The notes beneath the pieces were generated by a model. That model had not been told where the DNA came from, made no database searches, and saw only the letters and a program-made list of their open reading frames with translations. From assembly GCA_028565635.1 (NCBI GenBank), contig JAOXYB010017719.1, forward strand, positions 1 to 18,595: a stretch of 18,595 nucleotides of DNA. The letters run 5' to 3'. Shown here in pieces: positions 10,101 through 15,990 of the stretch. Origin of the DNA: Phoronis ovalis. Its lineage: Eukaryota; Phoronida; Phoronidae. Position numbers and translations under genes: made by a program. Each line of letters begins with the position of its first letter. Within the stretch, counting starts at the first letter, position 1.

Positions 10101-13100
10101 AAACATTCTCTATATACATGTAGGTCTATTACGGCAAGGGAAAGAATGGTTTACGGTGATTTTATTATTTTTGGTACAGTGATGTGTGTGTGTGTGTGTG
10201 TGTGTGTGTTTGTATGTGTGTACTGGTAATTGTATAGGTCACTGATATACTAAAGCTACAGGCTGAATAGATCACTTCCTTGAACTAATAATGGTTTCGA
10301 AACTTTATGTTTGTTACAAGTGTCTGCGAACTGTCATAAATTTATTTCAATATTGACGGAAATTAGCACATTGAATCAGATTATTATTACAGGCTGCCAA
10401 AGGGGACGCATTATGTAGCATTTGTTGCAACTAGAGGTATTGCAGATAGTATTCATGAATCCGTCATTGCACTGGACAACATAGAGGTACATACTTTTTT
10501 ATCCACAAGCTTACAAGTACATGTAAAGAAATTTTATTTGAATTGAACCCAGAAGGTGTTTATTATTCTGTATTGTATCTATAACGTGCTTTTCCGCACA
10601 ATTTCGGTATGCCGCAACGCTCCAAGTCTACGTAAAAATCATATGCTATTTTTAACGTTTTAGTAAAGATAGTAGGTCTAGCACATATTCAAAGGAAATA
10701 ATGGTAATGTTAAGCTATTTGAAAAATTCAACAGAAATGGTGGTATTTTCCAAACGGTACGTCATTCGCTACAGTTTTGCAATGAATGTATGTGATATCA
10801 CCAGACGGCCCCTGTGACAGCACGTATGTAGCGGGAATATAAGTCAGTATATTACGTTGAGTTTTTTTATAATAGAAATCTTTTAACATGAGAAATACAT
10901 TTGCGTTTCGTGACGTTGCCTATAGGATCGTGGAAACTTATATCTAAATGTGATTAAATAAAATAGTAAAAGTATAATTCTTTATATGCTGCTAGACCTA
11001 TTGTTCTTGTTTTTTGTGGGGAAAGGTGTTAAAACAGCTTATTAAATACAGCTCATTTTCGTAATATATCTTATGGGTACTGTATACAATAGCGAAAATT
11101 GTTTATGGTGATAATTATGTTCACCTGTAAACACACCCATTCAGATGTTTAAATTTATGTTGTGAATACAAATTGAATTGGAATCCTGAATGTACCAGTA
11201 CATCTGGCGATGACTGTTTTTATTTTCTCTACTTTTAGTAAAACTGCTCATTCAAAAATTCTAAAATTTGGAAACCATAAGTACTGTGACATAAAAAATG
11301 TTTTCCACGATACGATTTCCAGGTGGGCACGGGAGCTCTATGTATTCCTTTAATTAAGTGTATTTAAAAATGAATTTGCTATTTTTGTTCATCAAAATTG
11401 CAGGCAACAGATGATAAAGTATGTTCCGATAATCCAGAATGCAAATCTACCGACTTTCGATGCGGATCTGGCGAGTGCATAAGCGGCGGTTTGAAGTGTG
11501 ATTCTGTTACAAACTGTCGTGACGCAAGTGATGAAGATCACTGTAGCAACATTAAAGGTAACCTTAGTTTTAAATTCGTTTTTTTTCCACTAGTTGTCAT
11601 GATTAAATTTTGGTGCAATTATTTTGAGATCGAATACGGCATTAATGAAATTTGGTGACTGTAAAGCAAGCTTAAATTAATTAGTGATACTAAGACAACA
11701 TCAAAGTCAATGAAAAAGTTTTAGTACATTATATTTAAGAAAATGTCTTATGGTATGACACCTGCACTTGCTGTTTGCTGTAACTCGGATGTCTATATAA
11801 AAAAAACGTTTTTATATCTTTTTGATTTACAACTCATTTCCCTTCACAGAGCTTTCTAATTGCAGATTCGGGTCCATATGGGTCACCAAAAATGCACACT
11901 CGCACTCTCGCTCGAACACGCACACACACACACACACACATTTATATCTAAAGCTGCAACCACAACAGTAAACATGTTGCATGTACCTGAGTTTTTATAC
12001 AAAACGTTTTCTTTAAACATATTTTTTGAAAAGCTCATTTCAAATAACGCAATTTATGGTAATTCAATCAAGTGCCTAAAATGCTTCTTAATCTGATGCT
12101 GTAAGATCATTTTTCATCCACCGATACAAGTTAATCCCTTTATTCACTTTACTGCACAAGTTTTTATAACAGGTAAATGCCCAGATGGTCAAGAAAAGTG
12201 TGCTAATGAAAACAAATGCATTATGCCTGAATGGTTTTGTGATCGGGAAAGTGACTGTGCTGATGGAAGTGACGAAATGAATTGCGGTTAGTTTAACTTT
12301 ATACATTCAAATAATTGTTAATTTTTATTTGGAATTATTTCAAAATGTTGATTCTTCTATAAGCCTTTGAAGTAAATGGCGCAAAAGGAATAAATAATAT
12401 CGATTGGAATCGAAATAAATAGGTAATTTAACTTTGGTATTTGAATAATTATTTATGGGAGCGAGATATCTTTGACAGTATAGTAAACCTGTAATCCTTA
12501 CGTAAAATTATTACAAACTGCTGAGTTAACTGTAAACTCTTTCAAATTAAATGTCAAACAAAAAAATAAAATGTAGCTAAATTTAGAAAAAAAAGCTATA
12601 CAATAACTACATATAACTTTTAGTTTTAGATACATGCACATCAAATGAGTTTACGTGCAAGAATAACACCTGTATACCAGTAATAGAGAGATGTGACGGA
12701 AAAGGACAATGTACAGATGGTTCTGATGAAATTGGGTGTGGTTAGTACCGTATACGTATTAGTATACGTCTACCGCAATGCATTTCGTGTATCCATCATG
12801 CAACGGCACGAATCATGGCGTTAACCTTGTTGTTTTTGTTTATTTTTTCCATTGAATTGTTTGAATGCGTTCTATTGTTACATGTTAGTACCTAGATGCT
12901 TTGAATGGAGACATCACGTTGTTTTTTCTCGGCAAGTACAATGTACCTTTTTATGAAACTCACATTTTGCATTTCTAGATTTCATCTGTGGCACCCGATC
13001 GCCTAATATCCAATTTTCAAGTTCCTATGTCTTTGGCGGTCATGACGCTCAAGTGGGATCTTGGCCGTGGCAGGTTTACATGGATATCGGAAGAAAAGAA

Positions 13101-15448
13101 GCTTGTGGAGGAAGCATTATCAATGAAAACTGGGTTCTAACTGCTGGACACTGTATTCAAAAGGAGTAAGTTATTACTCACAAAAGCAATAATTTATATG
13201 TATAACCAAATCATACTTGTGAAAAAGGAATACTGTTCTCACTAGTATAGCATATTTTACTTTTAACATAATATAAAACTTGTTGCAGGGCTGTAGCTTG
13301 CAAATTACCTATGCCTAGCAATTCTGAATTAATATCAACAGCAAATCAGAATGCCATTTATTGCAAGTTAGACATATATGGTTTCCTTATGTTTCCTGTC
13401 CAATTTTAAATAGTATATTATTTGTTTTATATAAATACTTACGTCCAACCATTAAGGCGACTAACAATAAATTTTACGCATAAAACTAACTCTATAAATT
13501 CTAATACTGTATCCTACGCATGATTAATATTCATTACTTATATATTGTAAAGTCAGTGATCTCTTGGGCCTTTTATACCTCCGCGCCACGATATGCTCAG
13601 CAGAAATTCAAAGGTTCATATTTTTATAGTTCAGTTGTTCTGTCCCTGTAAAGGTAATTTCAAGTGGTCAAAATGTAAAGTAACAAAATTCATATTTATA
13701 ATTTAAAATAAACTTTAAACGTCTGCTTTGCTTAATGAATGTACAATGTATCTGTAGGCTAAAAATGACAGTTAGAAGTATAGGAATGCAGGATTTTATC
13801 TAGCGCCCTGCTAGTTGTGTGATAAAGAATAAATTGTTTTATGTTTCTTTGACGAATCTATATATGAGTTCCGCATGTTTAGTTCGTGGTCAATTGAACT
13901 GGCCGCTCTCTTTTGGCTAAAGAAGAGATATAATGTTAAAAATAATCGTAAACGATTTTTGTTTTCTAGAGAATTTGGGTTTAAGACAACGATTGAACCT
14001 TCTGAGGTCACTCTTACTATTGGAGGTTTAAATACAGATGGTTCAGATGTCACAGCCCAAAAAGTTTATGTTGATAACGTTATTCAACACCCGTTATTTC
14101 AAAACACGGAGGATGCTTTCGAAACTAAAATAGTTAATGACGTGGCTTTGTTACATCTTAAAACGCCACTGGTTTTCAATGACTACATTAGACCGGTATG
14201 TTTACCCACACAAAATCAAAGTTGGCCACTAAGTAGTTTGTGCTACGTATCGGGCTTTGGAATCATCGATGGCAAGTTTTTTTATCATTTTATGATTAGT
14301 TTTAGATCTTTACTATTGTCTAAACCAAATGCATGTTGTCTTTACGATTCTAGCGCAAAAGATATTATTATCGCAAGCGTCAACAGTACAGTTCCTTTTT
14401 ATTGCACCTTTATCTTATGCATATATATATATAGATCACACAGATAAAAAACGACATTGGAAAGTTTCCATAAAAACGAAAGTACAAAAACTCAGTAAAA
14501 TTAGTTCGCTGCACAAATACACTTGAATAAGTTCAGGCAATGCCTTGGCATTTCTTTTATGCATTTTAAAAAATTATTCTGAACCATTCTTTATAAATTT
14601 CACTTGACCATAAATGAAAGTAAAATATGCATATCACGATTCTAAACGTAAACGAACGACTGTTTTCTCTTTCAGATCTGGATACTACGCCAGCAAGGCT
14701 AAAGGAAGCAAAGGTGCACCTAGTTTCTCAGTCAAAGTGTCTACAATTCGCTTGGAAACTTGATAATTTCAATATGGACGACTCCCAGTTTTGTGCTGGC
14801 TACGACACATCTGTTGTTGGGACTTGTAAGGTAGTCCTTTCTTTAGTAACCCTATAGTATTTTATGTAAAATTTCCCATTACTCGATCATTTTAGCATAT
14901 TAAATATGGTTCATATTTTGACATAATTGATATACACTTAATTTGGTTTAAACGTTTTACTTTTAGTGACACAAGCCCACCCAAACTATAAGTAAGAGAA
15001 CTCGATCTCGGGAGTCCGAGTCTGTTATATTTCTAACGTTTACTTATATATATTATGTTTCTAAGTCATAATTTGGGCGTCAAATATAAGCTATTTCAGC
15101 GTTGTTCGATCAACCATCAGTTTTGGTTTTTACATCGAGTCTAAATTATAAATTTCCCTAATTCCAGTTCCCTTCCTTTGTCTTTTATTTCCCTCCTTTT
15201 CCCCGTACTCCTTTCCGCTTCCTCTTCCTTCTGCCCTGTTCTAATGATATCCTGTTACATCTTTCATCATATTCTAGGGAGATTCCGGTGGACCTCTGGT
15301 ATGCTTAGATCCGCAAAACCGATGGACTCTTGTTGGTTCAACTAGCTGGGGCGCCTCTACTTGCGGTACCTCCCAGTACAGTGTGTTCGCAAATACTAGT
15401 CACTTCGCAGATTGGATCTATGAGAAAATTGTGAACCATGATAAGTAG
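6666..15448 (+). CDS. Type II transmembrane serine protease, LDLa-MAM-LDLa x3-S1 (12 exons, 778 aa)
   Basis: Coding exons: 6666-7152, 7467-7583, 8003-8209, 8832-9069, 10393-10486, 11404-11557, 12173-12286, 12630-12740, 12979-13165, 13970-14271, 14676-14830, 15278-15448. All phases agree and the total is 2,337 nt. Protein: cytoplasmic tail 1-103; membrane segment about 104-126, preceded by CC and Arg; Ser/Asp-rich stalk 127-162; LDLa 166-201; MAM about 214-388; LDLa 394-428, 435-470 and 473-507; S1 protease 525-778. The triad is His565 (LTAGHC), Asp627 (NDVALL) and Ser725 (GDSGGP). Cys pairs expected for S1 are present (511/647, 550/566, 661/731, 692/710, 721/751). The start is the first ATG after a strong acceptor. 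The expected role is a cell-surface, Ca-binding-module-tethered protease acting outside the cell, like enteropeptidase or TMPRSS members, but without SEA, CUB or SRCR modules. The activation bond (Tyr524-Val525) and Gly at position 189 are unusual and suggest non-tryptic specificity. Physiological substrate unknown. The exact orthologue cannot be named. Confidence 0.92.
7053..7118 (+). repeat. 33-bp coding tandem repeat, 2 copies (stalk)
   Basis: Two 33-bp units, 7053-7085 and 7086-7118, each starting TCAAGCGGGTCTTCAAGCGA and ending at a TAT codon. They encode [12 protein letters not shown] twice. They differ at very few positions, so the duplication looks recent. Ser-Gly followed by acidic residues resembles loose glycosaminoglycan-attachment contexts; that modification is inference. 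Confidence 0.9.
7153..7466 (+). other. Protease intron 1 (314 bp)
   Basis: GTATCT...CATCACAG. Retention adds GIYPSSSSN and a stop (ending 7181), giving a membrane stub without ectodomain modules. No other feature seen. Confidence 0.8.
7467..7583 (+). CDS. Protease exon 2: LDLa module 1
   Basis: 117 nt, phase 1-1, residues 163-201. Six cysteines and the calcium-binding tail [16 protein letters not shown] define a complete LDL-receptor class A repeat. Its sequence, and the intron that follows, closely match exon 7 at 12173-12286, so the two derive from one duplicated unit. Confidence 0.92.
7584..8002 (+). other. Protease intron 2 (419 bp)
   Basis: GTATTT...TATTCCAG. Its first 200 or so bases align with the start of intron 7 (shared TTTATTTGGAATTATTTCAA). 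No coding seen. Confidence 0.8.
8003..8209 (+). CDS. Protease exon 3: N-terminal half of MAM domain
   Basis: 207 nt, phase 1-1, residues 202-270. [15 protein letters not shown] is the MAM opening (first two conserved Cys). It is followed by [14 protein letters not shown] and NPFGDQNE, at the position of the usual W-x-R ... P-x-x-D-H-T segment. This part is more divergent than exon 4. A spurious short ORF would start inside the preceding intron and run past the donor. Confidence 0.82.
8210..8831 (+). other. Protease intron 3 (622 bp)
   Basis: GTGTGC...TTTTTCAG. It contains a local direct duplication (8279-8416, annotated separately). The open frame that enters exon 4 from 8561 is intron read-through. 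Confidence 0.8.
8279..8416. repeat. Local direct duplication in intron 3
   Basis: ATACTCTGGTAGATTTTATTT plus GGAAATAATAATTGTTAATAA occurs at about 8279-8326 and again at about 8346-8416. The second copy carries about 21 extra bases (TTAGCGTGCTGTACTTACAG) between the two blocks. AT-rich filler separates the copies. Confidence 0.85.
8832..9069 (+). CDS. Protease exon 4: central MAM domain
   Basis: 238 nt, phase 1 to 2, residues 271-350. It includes the hallmark [20 protein letters not shown] (third conserved MAM Cys plus the F-x-Y-x-M-x-G-x-x-x-G-x-L-x-V motif) and [16 protein letters not shown], the usual W-x-x-x-G-x-x-W strand. Two NxS/NxT sites (NSS, NRT) are possible glycosylation sites. 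Donor CAG|GTAAGG is near-consensus. Confidence 0.92.
9651..9677. repeat. Short perfect inverted repeat in intron 4
   Basis: TCGACATTT (9651-9659) and AAATGTCGA (9669-9677) flank a 9-base spacer ATCGGCGCA. CpG content is high for this AT-rich intron. It could be the core of a small inverted-repeat element, but no element ends were identified. Confidence 0.75.
10183..10208. repeat. (TG)13 microsatellite in intron 4
   Basis: Thirteen uninterrupted TG units followed by degenerate TTTGTATGTGTGT. Confidence 0.97.
10393..10486 (+). CDS. Protease exon 5: C-terminal MAM strand
   Basis: 94 nt, phase 2 to 0, residues 350-381. [31 protein letters not shown] is the last part of the MAM fold: the family's F-x-A-x-x-G segment and the closing A-x-D-(D/N)-I strand. 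The fourth MAM Cys is expected in the next exon (Cys388). Confidence 0.9.
10487..11403 (+). other. Protease intron 5 (917 bp)
   Basis: GTACAT...AAATTGCAG. No exon or repeat recognised. Confidence 0.75.
11404..11557 (+). CDS. Protease exon 6: MAM end and LDLa module 2
   Basis: 154 nt, phase 0 to 1, residues 382-432. ATDDKVC supplies the last MAM cysteine (Cys388). An LDLa module with six Cys follows (394, 401, 406, 413, 419, 428), ending DASDEDHC. The calcium box reads [13 protein letters not shown], with Ser-Val-Thr where Gly-x-x is usual, so it is a somewhat divergent module. Confidence 0.92.
11851..11899 (+). pseudogene. Decayed 5' half of an LDLa exon in intron 6
   Basis: CTTCACAG|AGCTTTCT at 11850/11851 matches the acceptor and start of exon 2 (ATCACAG|AGTTTTCG). 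Further in, GTCACCAAAAATGCACA matches exon 2's GTCAACAAAAATGTCCC. Read from the splice site the frame is shifted relative to exon 2. The module's 3' half (cysteines 3-6, SDE box) is missing and is replaced by a (CA)n run. It is best read as a dead copy of the LDLa exon. Use as a live exon is unlikely, because no LDLa core could be made. Confidence 0.65.
11921..11940. repeat. (CA)10 microsatellite in intron 6
   Basis: Ten CA units, preceded by imperfect CACTCGCACTCTCGCTCG. It sits directly after the LDLa exon remnant, whose 3' half may have been lost at this site. Confidence 0.95.
12173..12286 (+). CDS. Protease exon 7: LDLa module 3
   Basis: 114 nt, phase 1-1, residues 433-470. It begins [10 protein letters not shown]; the Cys pattern is complete and it ends [12 protein letters not shown]. 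The donor is G|GTTAGT. Exon 2 is its closest relative in the window (tails [13 protein letters not shown] and [13 protein letters not shown], similar following introns). Confidence 0.92.
12287..12629 (+). other. Protease intron 7 (343 bp)
   Basis: GTTAGT...GTTTTAG. The 5' part is homologous to intron 2. It contains an alternative acceptor six bases upstream (AG at 12622-12623). Confidence 0.8.
12630..12740 (+). CDS. Protease exon 8: LDLa module 4
   Basis: 111 nt, phase 1-1, residues 471-507. [15 protein letters not shown] ... [16 protein letters not shown] is a complete LDLa repeat with an intact calcium box. The acceptor could be TTTTAG at 12629 or, in the same frame, CTTTTAG at 12623, which would change the junction from Asp to Val-Leu-Asp. 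Confidence 0.92.
12741..12978 (+). other. Protease intron 8 (238 bp)
   Basis: GTTAGT...ATTTCTAG. GTATACGT occurs twice near its start. Nothing else seen. Confidence 0.8.
12979..13165 (+). CDS. Protease exon 9: pro-segment, activation site, catalytic His
   Basis: 187 nt, phase 1 to 2, residues 508-570. FICGTRSPN carries the pro-segment Cys511 that would tether the protease to the stem through Cys647. The mature N-terminus is [16 protein letters not shown], at the place of IVGG in the family. The residue before the bond is Tyr524, not Arg or Lys. [17 protein letters not shown] holds His565; the usual TAAHC reads TAGHC. The donor is GGA|GTAAGT. Confidence 0.94.
13166..13969 (+). other. Protease intron 9 (804 bp)
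   Basis: GTAAGT...GTTTTCTAG. AT-rich with no recognised feature. Open frames that run through it into exon 10 from 13875, and on the minus strand at 13811-14053, are shadows. Confidence 0.78.
13970..14271 (+). CDS. Protease exon 10: catalytic Asp region
   Basis: 302 nt, phase 2 to 1, residues 570-671. It includes VTLTIGGLN, the surface loops, VNDVALLHL with Asp627, IRPVCLP with Cys647, and LCYVSGFG, where most S1 proteases read TGWG (Trp to Phe here). The 3' end is GATG|GCAAGT, a GC donor. The nearest GT (14276) would break the frame. Confidence 0.92.
14272..14675 (+). other. Protease intron 10 (404 bp), GC-AG type
   Basis: Starts GCAAGT and ends CTCTTTCAG. Retention continues the frame to a stop at 14445-14447 and would give a protein without the catalytic Ser. 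Confidence 0.85.
14676..14830 (+). CDS. Protease exon 11: S1 C-terminal barrel
   Basis: 155 nt, phase 1 to 0, residues 671-722. [14 protein letters not shown] matches the family L-x-x-A-x-V-x-(I/L)-V-x-x-x-x-C strand, then DDSQFCAGY and VVGTCK just before the catalytic GDSGGP. Gly719 aligns with chymotrypsin 189, the base of the specificity pocket, which is Asp in trypsins. The donor is AAG|GTAGTC. Confidence 0.92.
14831..15277 (+). other. Protease intron 11 (447 bp)
   Basis: GTAGTC...ATATTCTAG. It contains a long pyrimidine-rich stretch at about 15170-15240 ahead of the acceptor. Confidence 0.8.
15170..15240. repeat. Polypyrimidine tract in intron 11
   Basis: About 70 bases that are overwhelmingly C/T on the + strand (for example TTTCCCTCCTTTTCCCC, CTTCCTCTTCCTTCTGCCC), ending some 37 bases before the exon 12 acceptor. 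Far longer than an ordinary splice-site tract. Confidence 0.85.
15278..15448 (+). CDS. Protease exon 12: catalytic Ser and C-terminus
   Basis: 57 codons including TAG at 15446-15448, residues 723-778. It opens with GDSGGPLVC (Ser725, Cys731). [20 protein letters not shown] follows and aligns with the chymotrypsin 214-228 segment: Gly at 216, Cys at 220, Tyr at 225 and Ser at 226 where Pro-Gly is common. The terminal helix is FADWIYEKI. Confidence 0.94.
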   Translation, partial: GDSGGPLVCLDPQNRWTLVGSTSWGASTCGTSQYSVFANTSHFADWIYEKIVNHDK

Positions 15449-15476
15449 CAAAGCAGGGTAAAATAATTATAATAAT

Positions 15477-15482
15477 AATAAA
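15477..15482 (+). terminator. Candidate poly(A) signal of protease gene
   Basis: AATAAA 29 bases after the stop codon, embedded in AATAATAATAAATATAATGG. The low-complexity setting means it could be fortuitous, with a longer 3' UTR using a downstream signal. Confidence 0.4.
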
Positions 15483-15613
15483 TATAATGGGTTTGAATTT
15501 TTAAAAAGGTCCTAATCTATAAACTACGCAGTATAAACATGATATAAGTAAAAACCGGCGAATACTTATAGCTTGTTTCTTTTTTCTTAGTTTTCAATAT
15601 GTTTGGTGATATA

Positions 15614-15990
15614 AACAGTTTTACATTACAGATTATTAGATATTTTAGTTACAAAAAGGACACTGGTCATTCGTATGATGACGTTTACTTTCCGTTTTAT
15701 TGCTGTAACTGTTTGTTTGCTTATAATGTTTTGTTTAATTCTGCATTAATTTGATTGTTTTCTTTATGAAGACAGTCTTGCATTATAGATATACTATGCA
15801 TGTTAGATATTTTACTTTCAAAAAGGACAATGGTTATCCTTTTCATTTATTTTTATCAAAGTATAACTGCCTGTTTGCTTTTTTAAACTCTTTAAAGACA
15901 GTTTTGCATTATAGCTATATTATGCATATTGATATTTTAGTTACAAGCAGGACAATTGTTATACTTATGATGATACTTAATTTTATAATC
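15614..15990. repeat. Degenerate tandem repeat, 3 copies of about 95-155 bp
   Basis: Copies start at about 15614, 15771 and 15897, each with an ACAGT(T/C)TTxCATTA-like opening followed by GATATTTTA, (A/T)ACAA-like spacing, AGGACA(C/A)TxGT and often CTGTTTGCTT. Spacing between copies is about 156 and 126 bp, so they have drifted. It lies directly downstream of the protease gene. The open frame at 15751-16005 is built from these repeats and is not called. Confidence 0.8.

Larger units (their letters stand above)
9070..10392 (+). other. Protease intron 4 (1,323 bp)
   Basis: GTAAGG...ATTACAG. It holds a perfect 9-bp-stem hairpin at 9651-9677 and a (TG)13 run at 10183-10208. A 65-codon open frame at 9551-9748 has no family signature and is not called. 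Confidence 0.8.
11558..12172 (+). other. Protease intron 6 (615 bp)
   Basis: GTAACC...TTATAACAG. It contains a decayed LDLa exon remnant (11851-11899) and a CA microsatellite, annotated separately. Confidence 0.8.

Noticed and set aside
11860-12096. Open frame through the CA repeat in intron 6
   Set aside because: A His-Thr run from a microsatellite plus a decayed exon; no LDLa core.
13811-14053. Minus-strand 80-codon frame
   Set aside because: Antisense shadow of exon 10 and its upstream intron.
14940-15050. tRNA- or SINE-like look of AACTCGATCTCGGGAGTCCGAG
   Set aside because: No intact A and B boxes or cloverleaf could be built; only a short imperfect inverted repeat.
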